Shown here one piece after another: positions 9,301-21,825 of a stretch of DNA of 64,000 nucleotides. This DNA comes from Lepas anatifera. Lineage: Eukaryota > Arthropoda > Thecostraca > Lepadidae. The position numbers and the translations under genes were made by a program. The stretch lies in NCBI GenBank assembly GCA_034440635.1, contig JAOTON010000975.1, positions 2,108,001-2,172,000 of the forward strand, given 5' to 3'. The notes beneath the pieces are model-generated. The model searched no databases, was not told where the DNA came from, and worked only from the letters and a program-made list of their open reading frames with translations. Every line of letters begins with the position of its first letter. The stretch's first letter is position 1.

Positions 9301-11676
9301 CGGCGAGTATTTGCAGTCGAGTAAACATCTACTCGGTAAGTTACCGGCCCATGGTTTCGAATGCCCGCGATTACCAGACCTTACTGCGGCTAGATCCTCA
9401 ATGACAGTGTAACTTACTCGAGGATTGCGAGTTCATGATTATACGCATCGCACGAGTCATTCACTCGCGAGAGCCGGGTGCATCGCTCTCGCTACCCTGC
9501 GCTCCGAACCTAGTCTCGCGTGTCTTTCCGAACTCGCGGTGTTCGGGTCGGAAATCCGCAAACCCCGAGTACGGTACCTTTGGCAAACGGAAGCGCGCCC
9601 GGTGCATCAGCCATCTTTGATTTTAGCAACAGTTGACTGTGTGACGTTGACGTGCGAAGTGTTGTAACGCTTCGTCGCGGCGAAAGATTAGAAATGAGAG
9701 AGCAGAAGGGTTGCTAGTCCTTTTATTTGGAAAACTGTGTAAGCCCAACACAACAACACATCAGGAGACAACTTACAGGAGCAGGAGAGGTTCAGAACTA
9801 ACCCTGGAAAACTGCAGTTTTCACATGGGACGAAGGTAAGTGGGAACTCAGCCGCCTTTAATGTGACGCCTTTGATCATACATCACTTTATCACGTGAAA
9901 GATTACCATCAGCAGGGGCGTCACTAGGTAATTTTTGCCGGGGAGGGGGGACGGATCGCTGACTGGGGATGACCAGGGGGGTTTGAAGGCGAAGTTTGAA
10001 CACATTTTTTTGCTTTTGAAAATGCTGTCGATGCACTTCACTCTCCGTTAGAATTGAAAGCAGTGAGGTAGGCCCGCGAAGATAATGATAAAATACTGAA
10101 CACCTAAATTGAATCCCAGATTTTTTGGGGTAGGTCCTCCATAATTTTCCAGTTGCAGGATCACGCCCCCCCCAACCCGCCCCTTCGCTTTCGGGATGAT
10201 GACTCCCTGAACCCTGGAGATGAGAGTTAGGTACACGCTACAAAATAGTTAATGACACGCTCCAGTTGCAGAAAAAGGCCTGTGGGCTGCAGAGATGCGC
10301 GGACGACGGATTTACTCGCTGGTATTACACAATAGGTGCGGGTACGCAAAGGGGTTACTCGCGGTGCGCGGATCAAGAAATTCGGTGGCTACAAGTCAGT
10401 TACACGACGTGAACGAGTTTTTTTCACCCGCCGGCAGGGTGTTAAAATCGTCTGCGGGCCGAAGGCACGCGAATGACGGGTTTACTCGACGGCATAGGGT
10501 AAGAAAGCTTTGTGTGTACATTTTGAGATCGCCACAATTACTCAGTCGGACCAGTTCGCTTGCATTAGAGACCGAGTAGTGATGTCATAACGCCATATAA
10601 ACGGGATGAAATGTCAATGTTACCTCACATGAAGGTCAATGTCAAGATCAAAGGTCACAGGTCTTGGCTATACAAGCAGTTTCAAGGTCATTGGCCTCAG
10701 TGCTCTCTGTCAAATATTGTTACCGAGTCCGACGTATAATATCTTTGGAAGAGTTCGGATGGAGAACATTGTAAGCCCCCCCCATTTGGAGCCTCTGGAA
10801 CCGCCTTTGGCAAAAATTATATCAAAATACACATCAAGTGTCATCCTAATCTCAGTAAAAGCATTGAAAATTACAACTACCGCCAATTCGTAACAGACCG
10901 TTTTATTGTGGGACAAACGCAACGCCGGCGACAATGCTCGGCTTCTGGATAAAACCCCCAAGTTAGCGAGCCATAGCTCCACCTCTGGCGAATATTTTTT
11001 TCAAATTTGCAGGGAACACGCGCTATTTAGTTTTAAGAAAGGTCACAAAATTTCAACAACCTATCACAAACTGTATCAGAGATACCACAGAAAAACCTCA
11101 GGGGTAGGCAGAATCTGTCCCCTGTTGGAAACAGGGTTAAAGAGCAGAACTTAGGTAGCCAATCACGGAAAATTGGCAAATATCAATATTTGCACTTACT
11201 AGCACCAAAACCAGCATTTCCACGATCTTACCACCACGTAGAAGAAACGATCCATAACACATGCAACGCTCTCTTGACTGGGTTTAGGTAGCACTGTAAC
11301 TATTAATGACAGCTGATAAAATTGGTCATAAATAATGGGTAGGTAACCACATCGGCAACGAAAGTGACCCATACAAAGCAATTTTTAAAGTGTACTCTAA
11401 ATTGGGATGGCATGCGAATGGGCATATTGATTTTACTGTCTGAAATTGACAATTTATTTCGAACAATAAGAGGACATTTTTAAAATTGATATCAGAATAT
11501 ATTGTAAAATTACTCCGCAAAAGATAGTAATTCTACTGCTAAAGTTGTACTTGTGACTCGTTCCACGGAATTAGAGATGGTCCGGTAGCCGTGCCGGCAA
11601 CAGAAATAACGATTTGGGACCACCAGGTCGCCGCTTGGGTAACCACAAAGTTTTGCGTTTCTGGCGCATGAGTGGC
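9301..11676. other. Non-coding stretch, CpG-containing repeats, no gene recognised
   Basis: 9400-9670 and 10290-10580 are CpG-richer and share ACTCG/TACTCG words, which suggests diverged copies of one repeat. 9914-9960 has CAGGGGCGTCACTAGG, a hAT-like end without a visible partner. 10610-10720 contains several AGGTCA/AAGGTCA words. Confidence 0.35.
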
Positions 11677-12682
11677 GGGAAGAAAACAGTAAGAAATACG
11701 TGTTGAAGCTGCTGTCTGTGTGGGAGCTTGATGCTGGGAATTTGGTGATGAGGTCGAGGTGATTGGTATCATATGAAGCTGTAAATTTCTACCTAAATCG
11801 GAATATGAGGTTGTGTTGCCAGTGATAAACCCACTACCAACTTTTATTCATTATGCCGCAGCCAGAAAAACGTAGGACAAAGTGAAGTCTGCCAGATCTC
11901 AAGAGCCCAGGAGAGTTGTGTGGTTTTGAGGGTGTCAATTGGAACACACATTTCATTCAAGTGCATGTGAGATATCAAAACCTTAGACCTGTGGGGGTGA
12001 GAGTTGCAAATTCTGGCTTTGCACCCAGAAAAAGATATGTTGTTTGGCGCCCGTGAAGTCAGGTAAATCTCAGGTGGCTTTCTTTGGTACATGCCTTAGC
12101 CAATTTTATTAATACAAGCTTAAAAAATTGTGATGATTCCACAAATATTTCCATTGAACAGGTGAATGTGATGATGCTCATTCATATGCTTCAATCTATC
12201 TATGATTTAATTCATGCTGGTTGGGGTATTAGAAGGTACTTTTCCTCTTGCTGAGTACCTATATTTGTTTGTGAGATTTGGAGATATATGTAAATGAAAT
12301 GTATTCTTTTAAAACATATAACAAATTAAATGTATTCTTCAAGTAGCTGAAGTCTCAGCATGTTGACTGCTACAGTCAAATGGTGTTTGTTGGGTATCTC
12401 AGAAATGACTATCTCAGCAATGATTGATCATAACAAGCAGTCGCAGTAAGGGCACTAGGCTCTGACAGCACATATTATTTTTCATGTAGTTTTGTATCAG
12501 GTATTTGATAATACTTTTAGCTGATTAAAATGTGCAGCTAATAGGCATATGATTGTACTGCAGTGCACGCAACTTATAATCACTGCAAATATAGTTAACC
12601 TTTACCCCGTTTGGCACTAAGAGTATACTATATGTAATGCATTAAACTCCAAATTTCTGTAAATTTAATTCCTTTCATATTA
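11677..12682 (+). repeat. 1-kb dispersed repeat R1, left part, copy 1 (interrupted)
   Basis: The stretch from GAAGAAAACAGTAAGAAATA through GCCGCAGCCAGAAAAACGTA, GTGGTTTTGAGGGTGTCAAT and CTTCAAGTAGCTGAAGTCTC aligns block by block with 20133-21005. Divergence is moderate, with small indels. Copy 1 stops at 12682 and its continuation appears at 17568-17729, showing that a 4.9-kb element is inserted in it. No protein is recognised. Confidence 0.75.
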
Positions 12683-14707
12683 GCCGTTTTCACAACGTGA
12701 ATTAAACCTTGGGTGTCTTTTTGAAAGGTTTTTTGGTAGCACTGTAATATTGCTGCCATTTGTCGGAATTTCACAAGAGTCTTGGGAATTTATTGAGTAA
12801 ATTATCTGGCACATCTGGCAATGCTTCACCGTCGCCGGGCGCTCTGTGTTGAGTGTTGCGGAATTAAAAAGAATGAAATTCAACTTTAATAAGTCGTATA
12901 ATGAGTGAAATTTGCATCAGTTATGCTCCTGCTACCCAGTCGCTTCAATTTATTTGTCGTTTTTCTCTCAGTTTCTATTTTAGCTGTGTAATAAGCTCAA
13001 AACAAAAGGAGGAGGGACTAGGGTAACGTCTGCTCGTGTAATACTCTGGCAAGGTTCCAATTACATTGAGAAAAAGTGTATTACCTAGGTAACCAACTCG
13101 CATACGAGCAGGGGTGTCCTAAACAAAGGGTGACAGGCAGAGGAATCCCTAAATGTAAATCAGGGTAGGTATTATGCCAAATGTTTGGGGTTGAATGATG
13201 TTTTTTGCATTCTCATTACAATTAATGCGTGGATCCACCCAAAGTTTGAGACTTGCTAAATTTTTTGGTGAATTGTTTGAGCAGTATCATTTGAAGACAA
13301 ACAATTTGGTCCAAAATTTTGTCCCACTGCATGTTTTCCCCCGTTATTTCTAGTCTGAGCATCTCTTCAAATTAAAATTAAGTGGTGACGTCCAGTATCC
13401 TTAATTCAGGGTATGGGTGTTTTGACTGTAAGCGGTTTTCACCTTGAAGTGGGCGCTACTGGAAAATTATAATTCATATTGGTTTCTCAGGTTTTCTTGG
13501 GTATATATGCTATGCAACTATCAATACACTAGGGTGCAAAGTATGGCGTTTTTGATGATATCTCGTCGGTGCCAGTGCCCTTGGCGACAGGAGTGAGTGG
13601 TGCGAATTTTATCAACCTGGTGCAAATTTCTGAGACTGATGTGAGGAAGGTGACACTGAAAACTTAACAAATAATGGCTAAATGGTTATAAAGACATATG
13701 AGGGGCCTTATAAAAAGTCCTCAACTAACTAACTAATAATAGAGGTAGCATAGCATCGTGTGAGTGGGAATCAGTGCGCTTTTCTCCCTGGTATAAGGCA
13801 GATCGGTGCTAATTTTTGGTGGCTGACGGTGTGAGAATTTTAGATGGCTGGTGCGACTCGTCTGGCCTGCTGCCATACTTTGCGGACTGAGCAATACAAA
13901 ACACTTTGTTTATTATTGAAATAGAGCTATATATGCTTTTCAGACCATGTCAGGCTTTTCTTGTCATTTAAAGAGGTTGGCTTCAAGGTGGTTCCAAGTG
14001 AAATACAGGGTATTTACAGATTATCCCTGTTTCTAAAATATACCAACAGGCAGTAATGCTAATTCACCATAATAAGATGGCGTAGCTTTGTTGGTTGCAT
14101 TGCTCATTTACCAAAAAGATACTGGGTTTCCTGAGATAACTAAGGAGTAACTAAAGGAGTTTCCTGGTGTTGATCATTTTGTCATGCTATTGGGATTCAT
14201 GCTTTGATACCTTAAAAGTATCAAGCTCTAAAGTGGTGCAGTATCAGGCTTAAGTTTGGTACCATTTGTGAATTCCATGCATCAGCAAGTCACATGATGC
14301 CTCACATCGGCGCCCCTTCCAGTTAGGGGCACCGTCACAGAGTTTTTACAGGGGGGACAGACCCCAGCTGGTGCTGACCTGGGAAGGCGAATTTTGAGCG
14401 TATTTGGTACCTGACAGCATGAATGGCGATGGACCAAAAATTTGGAGGGGCATCCTTTTGGTTGGCCAACAGGGGAGATTCCCCCGCTTTCGGCGCCCAT
14501 GCTTCTAGTGATGTGAACCAAAGTTTGAGGTTGACATGCTGGGTGAATCAACCCCACATGCTTCAGCAAGCTTGGCTTTGCACATTAGACATCTACAGCT
14601 GACATTTATAGCATATTTACTCCAGGAAAATACAGTGGATGGTACGATTCTATGCAAAGAGTGGGAAGTTGAGGTACACTGTTTTTACCATTATTGTACC
14701 ATTTTAA

Positions 14708-15721
14708 CATGCCCAGCTGGGGTCCCTTGCATGACGCGCCCCCTTCGTATCTCGGTCCCCACGAAAGCTAAAGGAAAATTATGGGTGGTGTTGGAAAGCT
14801 CTTGAGAAGACGAAGCGATTTTATACGAAGAATTTTCATGTCAAGTCAATATTGAGGTCAGCATAGGTCAAAGAAGATTCCATAGGCTTACAACAGAGCA
14901 GTGTACGTTTCTCTCTCTAGATCTGCCCTCAGGGGGCTAGAGCAAATATTTATGCATCATTGGATTCCTCTCATCGCTGCGAATCGAATGATGTATAATA
15001 TGACCTTCCTAGGTCAAATAGTGAAAATGACTTGACCTCGAGCTAGGTCAGGGTCAGAGAGTGACCCGGTATCGTCAATTTGTATATCAATTGACTGATT
15101 GATTAGATGCTGCTTAGATTGTGCTTAGATTTGACAATATAAGCACAATGCAAGCAAAATGGGAGCTTTATCTCAATTCAATGAGAAGTTATTGGCCAAA
15201 TAATCACTCTATGCTCCCGTGACCTGATATGACCTTTGAGAGGTCAGATGGTTAAAAACTCAACTTAATTTTCAAGATCGTGGTAAGAATAGACGGTTTG
15301 AGGATTTTCAGCTTTATCTATGCAATATTTACTGAAAACGAGCCCATTCTATTTTTCACCATAGACTTATAATGGGGTGACCAAGAAATTGACCCCACCT
15401 TAGGTAAAAAATATAGAAATTCCGAGATAGCAGATTTGTAGACCTTAATGACATTATCATATTGTGGAAGTTTCAAAGTGATCGGTTCGCTGATGTTCCC
15501 TGGGCACCGCTTCAAACTCGTAATTTTAGGTTTTGAGGTCGGGTCACTTGACCTTAAATAGCTCCTTGACCAGACATGACCTTAACTCAAAAATTTGGTC
15601 AGATGTGTAAAATTGATTAGGAATAAGGTACCGTAAGTTTCGTTGCTCTGCGTCTCTTCGTTTTTGAGCTATCTGGAAAAACCAGGAGGAGCGAATTTCA
15701 CCCTCCCCTGCGGGGCGCGTG
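14708..15721 (+). mobile_element. AGGTCA-rich NTAA element, subfamily A (copy 1)
   Basis: TTAA at 14704-14707 and TTAA at 15722-15725 flank a 1014-bp unit that begins CATGCCCAGC and ends GGGGCGCGTG. The body has at least eleven exact AGGTCA/TGACCT hexamers. Near the right end lies CGTTTTTGAGCTATCTGGAA, then AAACC. It aligns along its full length with 21826-22834, including GGATTCCTCTCATCG and GAATGATGTATAATATGACC. No open frame of note, so it is non-autonomous. The TTAA duplication recalls piggyBac; superfamily membership is inferred. Confidence 0.75.
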
Positions 15722-16576
15722 TTAAATTCACAGACGCACACTGCCCATTTCACCATGTTGACCTACAACCCCTATGTATGTTTGGTAAGCTATGGCCGAT
15801 GGAGTTGCCGCCTACTGGAGATTGCGTGGCAACTTGCCGGTCGCCGCATTGTGAGAAGTTATTCGGTGGCGGCGGCTTCCCCACCTGGGCCTGCGGCAAC
15901 GGTAGTCGCCTGGGTAACTGTGGCCCAACCCGGGCCAGTGGCGGCGACGGCCCAACCCGGGCCTGCGGCGGCTCCTTGGAACAGCCGTGGCCCCCTCTGA
16001 TTCAGTCAGTCCTCGACACACTCGTGAACGTGACACCGGCGATATATCGACGGAGGAGATGCCTCAACTGTTCGATGAGCCGATGTGCAGTCTACGGCGT
16101 CATGGTCTCCCCCACCCCCCCAACTATCCATCGCCTCGCGCCTCACGAACACCGTCGCCTCCCGCCTCCGGCCTTGCCAGTGCCGTCACCTCCCACATCA
16201 CTAGTTCCGTCACCTCGCGTACACGGATCTGGGGGGGGTTAGGATGGACCCTCGGCGCCATCCGAAATGAAATGTCGCTTCCAACCCCCCCCTAGAATGC
16301 GAGAATCGGCGCCCACCGATAGGGTTTTGCGCCCACCTGAAAAGTTTTGCAGGCAAGAAGTGGCGCCCACTGGAAAGGTGTCCCCGATCGGCAATGTCGG
16401 CGCCTTCCCGGGGGCGCCATCCGGACCAGGGGGCGCCACCTTGGACCGGCAAAATATTTCAGGCGGGCGCAAAATCCTAACAATGAGCGCCGATTTTCGC
16501 ATATTTGGAGAACAGGTGAAAAGCGACATTTCAGGGGCGCCATCAACCCTTCAGGCGGCACCGTAACCATCCAGGG
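15722..16576. repeat. GGCGCC-rich repeat segment
   Basis: 16220-16576 carries repeated words such as GGCGCCATCC, GAATCGGCGCCCACCGATAG and GGCGCCCACTGG. The same words recur in inverted or direct order in the adjacent MITE (16577-16821) and at 53380-53640. Open frames up to 199 codons run through it on both strands; they look like a product of biased composition. Confidence 0.5.
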
Positions 16577-16821
16577 CATAGGCAGATCCAGGGGTGGGGT
16601 ACGTGTCCCTCCGATTGACGCTCGGCGCCCCTAAAATGGTCACGGCGCTGCCCTGAAATGTCGGTTCTCACCCCTCCCCTCCCCAGGATGTGAAAATCGG
16701 CGCCCACCGATACGATTTGGCGCCCACCTCATAGTTTTTTGGTCAAAAGTGGCACCCTCCTGGTCTGGATGGTGCCAACCCGGAAAGGTGCCCCCGATCG
16801 GCCATCCTGGATCCGCCTATG
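16577..16821. mobile_element. hAT-like MITE with CATAGGCGGATCC ends (copy 2)
   Basis: Ends are CATAGGCAGATCCAGG and CCTGGATCCGCCTATG, a 16-bp terminal inverted repeat with one mismatch. Flanking octamers ATCCAGGG and ATTCAGGG match at 7 of 8 positions, a good hAT-type target duplication. Length is 245 bp. The interior has GGCGCC/GGCGCCCACC words shared with copy 3 at 53353. Confidence 0.7.
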
Positions 16822-17224
16822 ATTCAGGGGCGCAGATGGTCGATAGGAGGGGCACCTGCCCCTTTAATTGACCCCCGATCTGTATGGTGATGGGAAAAAT
16901 GTCTGCCTGACTGCCGCAAAAAATTGGTAACGATCAAATAATTTCAATCAAATATTTAACTTTTGTTCCTAAACACACGTAAAATAACGATCGTAGCTCA
17001 TATACCGTGAGAAAAGAAACATTAGAGAACAAACTTTTCCCGAACACGTTCCCCGAACGCGACCTCTCTCTCTCTCGGGCCTTGAACGCGGCCATGCTGC
17101 TCCCAGAATACTGTCCGATGATTGGTTCTTGGCTATGACGTAGGCAGTGACGTCAAGCGGGCAAGTCCTGCATAAATCACCGACCTCAAAATTCGCTCCT
17201 GCATATGGAAGCCTCTGAAAAATC

Positions 17225-17322
17225 TCTCCAGACAAATCTGGAGACCGAAAAGACGGGATCTAGAGGCTTGGGTGTCTTTTGAAAAAACCGACCCTGGAGG
17301 TCGGTTTTTTCAAAAAGACGCC
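17225..17322. repeat. Two adjacent hairpins near the right end of the 4.9-kb element
   Basis: Hairpin 1: TCTCCAGA (17225-17232), loop CAAA, TCTGGAGA (17237-17244). Hairpin 2: arms at 17271-17293 and 17299-17322, GGTGTCTTTTGAAAAAACCG plus ACC against its complement, loop CTGGA, with only one extra A and one substitution. The outer part of hairpin 2 repeats the CTTGGGTGTCTTTT word of both element ends, so it may be a subterminal transposase-binding motif. Confidence 0.6.
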
Positions 17323-17567
17323 CAGGATCTTGGGATATTTCCAAAATATATATCCATTAATTTAGATTTATCTATTGAATTTAATGCCAGGAAAAGCCCA
17401 GAATCAAGATATTTAGGGTCATTGCTTTCAATTTTGGGTAAGCATATTTCTCAAACTTCTAGAGTTTCACTGAAATGAGCGCTGTTTTTTTGGCTTGGGA
17501 AATGTTAAAAAAACTACCAAAAGACACCCAAGGTTGATTTCAATTTATTCACGTTGTGAAAACTGCT

Positions 17568-17729
17568 ATTGTTACCTATTGGGCATACATTTTTATTCAT
17601 TAAGACATATTTGCTGGTAGTAATTAAAAGTTTTTGTTCACGTAAAAGTTTTTTCACTTCAGGTAGCCATGTGGCCGCATCAAGGATATGTGGGTAGCCA
17701 ACCTGAGGTGTTCTTGACCTCTGACAGGA
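17568..17729 (+). repeat. Dispersed repeat R1, right part of interrupted copy 1
   Basis: GTGGGTAGCCAACCTGAGGT, TTCTTGACCTCTGA and the preceding TTCACGTAAAAG...TTCACTTCAGGTAGCCATG match 21010-21164. This is the continuation of 11677-12682 beyond the inserted element. Confidence 0.7.
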
Positions 17730-18096
17730 ACCAAGTTCGAGGGGGAGGGGCCAACCGGGCAGAGAAGCTGACGGGCAGCGGGAGTGCTACCTGACTTCCG
17801 CCGATCAAAACTCCGCTAGCGAGGCTCTTCGCAAACTCCAGCAGTGGCCAGTAGAATTTATGTTAATTTCTTCCCTTTTTGCTTCCACCGCACCTGATGA
17901 AGAATGCCGATTGGTCCGGCTTAGTTTTTACTTAATGCTATATTTATGCATGTACCCGGAGTGCAAACAGTCTGTTTAGCCTTTAGGAGGTAGGGATTTT
18001 TTACCCCTGGATTAGTCAACGGTCCGAGGATTTATCCATTCTAGGACATCGAACAGGGCCTGTAAGGGGCAGCTAAATATTCCGATGGACGTTCTG
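17730..18096. other. Short non-coding stretch, nothing recognised
   Basis: No exon or repeat with definable ends was seen. Confidence 0.35.
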
Positions 18097-18225
18097 CTTA
18101 TCCGACAGTGCAGAGACAGACAGCATTGGAAGGGCACCTTATCCGACAGCGGGGAGGCAGACAACTGTCGAAGAGCGCCTTATCCGACAGTGGGGAGGCA
18201 GACAACAGGAGAAGGGCGCCTGATA
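18097..18225 (+). repeat. 41-bp minisatellite, about three copies
   Basis: TTATCCGACAG starts at 18098, 18139 and 18180, an exact 41-bp period. It is followed each time by a GGGGAGGCAGACAAC-like stretch. A single open frame spans 18085-18552, but 41 is not a multiple of three and no domain is recognised, so coding is not supported. Confidence 0.75.
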
Positions 18226-20132
18226 GCAGACTTGCAGTTATCTACAGGGCGCCGGAAAAGTAGGGTGCTTCTGTCCGTACCATATTCTACACGAAGCCAA
18301 CTTCAAGGCGTCTGTACCGAACAGTTTCGCCATTTCACAGACGTTTATCCATCTTCGACGAGAGCACTGTCGCCGTCGTCGGCAGCGTCGACAGTGCAAG
18401 AGCGTTGTCACCGGCCAATGAGATGGAAACACTGTGGAGGTGGTCTCTGGTATCCTGTGTTTTTGCTAACAGAAAACTTCCCCCTCCAGGAGCTAACACT
18501 TTTTCAACTCTGTCCTCTGCCACAATTCGTTTGTGGTCTTAATTTTAGTTAAGATTATGTCCCAATTTCGTCAAAATAACATAAAAAGAGCGCTTCTGAC
18601 CAAACCCAAAGGCTGAGGTAAGCGGAGGGTCAATGATTCCCCCCTCCATAGCAGGCCATCTCCTATAACAAAGCTCCAACTAATGGTTCCACCGTGATAT
18701 CCGGCGTCCCCGTACAGACCACCAACACTGTGATAACTCAGTGGCAGCGATTCTGGCCCCGCTCCAATTACATGAAAACATTTTCCTAGCTTATCAAAAT
18801 GTCGGCGAACATTTTCTTATCCGTTCAAATCTAAGTTAGCCTCTCCCTAAAAGCAGTTTTTAATGAAAAAATCGCCCTAGGGAAGACGAAAATTGTTATG
18901 GTGTTGCCTTTGTAAGAGCACGATGGATCATGGAAAAAATCGAAGTATCTACACAAATATAGACAATCATTACACATAAAAACTTCTAGTAAAAAGGCTA
19001 TGTTGCAGTGTGTTTACACGCGCCCGACGCACGACCCATAGAGTCAGAGCACGCGATGGTCTCAGGAGTATATGTAGGCTGAGTGATTTGTTCAAACAAG
19101 TTGCATCTATCAAATACAGTGTTATGACCAACAGATTGCGATACGTATATGATCGTCCTGAGTCACTTCTCTGGACACTGATGCGATTATCCAAGTGTCA
19201 TTTGCCCATCTACTATACAATTTTCTGCTTAAGAGTGAAAGATAAACGTAGCTCCAAAGGCATGACGCTTCAAGTATGTAAATTCCCCTGCGTTTTGGTG
19301 GGCTTTATCACATTCATAAGTCATCAACTGATTTGTCTCTTGGAGTCCTGGATGCTAAATGGAACCAATCCGCCCTGATTATACATTTAGATCGATCAGC
19401 TGTATGCTAGTCACATGCTTTTCTTTCGTTTTGCATAATAATTTGCATTCTGTGTCCTTAACATTTACACTAGATACAAATTCCAAACACAAGTATAGTC
19501 TGCATCATTTGTATTGCCTTTCTCGCATAAACCAGACGCCCTAGGCTATTTCTAAGCTATTGCAGTTTCAATCTTGTTTTTAGTTGGCCGTTAGCCTCCC
19601 GTCTCCTGAGGGACAACGCGTGCCAATGCGAGCAGCCGATGAGACGCGGGCCGAAAAGGACTCTGGGGACGGCTGACAAGAGAGAACACGCGGCGCCCCA
19701 ACACGGCCTGAAACATTAGACTCGTTCGATGACCGGCAATGGTCCCCGAGGCGAGCAACGAGTCCCGCTAGAACCCAGCCCCCGTTCAACAGCAATCGCA
19801 GATCGCCGGATGTGACGTCACACCTCGTAGGGTACAATATGGGACAATTTAATGATTAACTGTACAATTTTTTGCTGGAAGACGTCCAAACTCGAAGATG
19901 AAACGCTTATTTGTTGCATTGGGGTAAACTTGACCACCGTGTATTCTCAAAATTTGTAAGCGAGCAGCGCCATTAGCAACAGTTTGAAACACAGCCCAAA
20001 GATGAAGGAATCCTTCTTGAACGTACCTTTAAGTACAGGTGTCTTAGCTAGAACCGGGTGAGTTAGCCTCACCAATAAAAACACGTTGAGACACTGATAG
20101 GTATTCGGTGTCTTTAACTTGGGGTGTAGCAG
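18226..20132. other. Non-coding stretch, no gene recognised
   Basis: A CpG-richer part lies at about 19580-19830, with an 85-codon open frame on the minus strand and no recognisable domain. Nothing else is supportable. Confidence 0.35.
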
Positions 20133-21164
20133 CCAGAAGAAAACAGTCAGAAATACGTGTTGGTGTTGAAGCTGCTGCGTGGGTGTGGGATTGGTGCAGG
20201 AATTCGGTGAGGATGTCGAGGTGGTTGGTATGATATGAGGCTGTAGATTTTGACCTAAATTAGGATAGGTTTTGTTGCCAGTGGTAAACCCACTACCAAA
20301 TCCTATATATCATGCCGCAGCCAGAGAAACGTAGGACAAAGTGAAGTCTGACAGATCTCAAAAGCCCAAGAGAGTTGTGTGGTTTTGAGGGTGTCAATTA
20401 CAGCACACATTTCAATCAAGTGCATGCGAGATATCCAAACTGTAGACCTGTGGAGATGAGAGTTGCAAGTTCTGGCTTTGGACCTAGAAAATGTATGCTG
20501 TTTGGTTCCCATGAAGTCAGTTAACTGCAGGTAGCTTTCTTGGGTGCCTACCTAAGTCAATTTTATCACATCAAGCTTAACAAAATTGTGCATATTTAAA
20601 TTGGATATTCAAAATTGGATATATTTAAATTATGTCTTCTATAAAAAAAGTAAATTAAATGTAGCCTTCAAGCCGCTTAAGTCTCAGCATGCTGACTGCT
20701 ACAGTCAAATAGTGGTTGTCTGCTATCTTATCAATGATAATCTAAGCAATGATTGATCATAGCAAGCAGTTGCAGTAAGGGTACTAGACTCTGACAGCAC
20801 ATATTATTTTTCATGTCGTTTTATATTAGGTATTTGATAACATTTTTAACCGATTAATATTCGGAGCTAATGGACACACGCTTGTATTACAGCACATACA
20901 ACTTGTAATCACTGCACTATACTTAAAATTTCGCTGATTGGTACTAATAGTATGCTGTATGTAATTCATTAGTCTCCAAATCACTTTAAATTTACTTCCT
21001 TTTATACTTTTACTTATTGAGAGTAAATTTTTACTCACTAAGATATATTTACTGGGAGCAATTTAAAGCCTCAGTTCACGCAAAAGTTTAGTTCACTTCA
21101 TGTAGCCATGTTGGTCGCATCAAGGACATGTGGGTAGCCAACCTGAGATGTTCTTGACCTCTGA
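20133..21164 (+). repeat. 1-kb dispersed repeat R1, copy 2 (uninterrupted)
   Basis: It aligns with 11677-12682 in its first 870 bp and then directly with 17568-17729. It therefore preserves the sequence before insertion of the 4.9-kb element. It lies in direct orientation about 8.4 kb from copy 1. No long frame and no clear terminal inverted repeats were found, so its class is unknown. Confidence 0.75.
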
Positions 21165-21825
21165 GAACGGCTCTACATGCATACTTCCCGAGAATTGACT
21201 TCAGAACGAACCTGCTCTCCTGACCAATTACCCTGCCTATTTGCGCTGAGCACCATGCGTGATCATTACGTGACACACATAGTGAAAGTTTTGTCAGCTG
21301 GCTGATTAGCCGTTCGTTAGCACAGTCTTGACAAACTCTCAACCTGCTCGCTTACCATTTGTCTTACACACGCAGTAACTGTCTGGAGACGAGGCTTCCT
21401 GGAGCTGCTGAATGTGTTGGCAAGAGAGCTCACCTTCGAGCTGCGTCGTACCGAAACATCATTAGTCTAACCTGTCTGCGCTGCCTGTTCGGTTACAATG
21501 GCGCCAACTACGGTGCAGGCGCGGTTTTCTGTGGTGTCAAACTGTAGGTCAAAGAAGCGAGGCGGTATCTGTATGCGAGACAGCTATGCATATAAAGATA
21601 TAAAGTCCTGTTGCGCTTAATACGCAATCACATTTGGTACAAGTGACGAATTTGGCACAAGTGGTGAATGTTTCTTCTCCTGTTCTTTAAGATAACTGCC
21701 GCGAAATGTACAAACATTCGGCAATTTTGATATGGCCGAATCATTTTTGGAGTTCAGGCTTGTTGCAAAAATGCTTCAGCCTCGTCGAAGCTGTTTTGAA
21801 CGATGACCATAATTTTTGTGTTTAA

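Larger units (their letters stand above)
12683..17567. mobile_element. 4.9-kb terminal-inverted-repeat element inserted in repeat R1
   Basis: The left end reads AGCCGTTTTCACAACGTGAA and then CCTTGGGTGTCTTTT. The right end, reversed, reads AGCAGTTTTCACAACGTGAA and then CCTTGGGTGTCTTTTGG. The flanking halves (11677-12682 and 17568-17729) are adjacent in the uninterrupted R1 copy at 20133-21164, which acts as an empty site. The exact target duplication is unclear because a few A/T bases are ambiguous. No transposase frame was seen, so it is non-autonomous or decayed. It carries a nested AGGTCA element (14708-15721), a GGCGCC-rich segment with a hAT-like MITE, and hairpins near its right end. Confidence 0.7.

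Noticed and set aside
9914..10236. hAT-like element starting CAGGGGCGTCACTAGG
   Set aside because: No matching right terminus or target duplication was found.
15643..16295. 199-codon and neighbouring open frames on both strands
   Set aside because: They run across the GC-rich GGCGCC repeat and the end of an NTAA element; amino acid content follows the DNA repeat.
18085..18552. 155-codon open frame over the 41-bp minisatellite
   Set aside because: The repeat period is not a multiple of three and no domain is visible.
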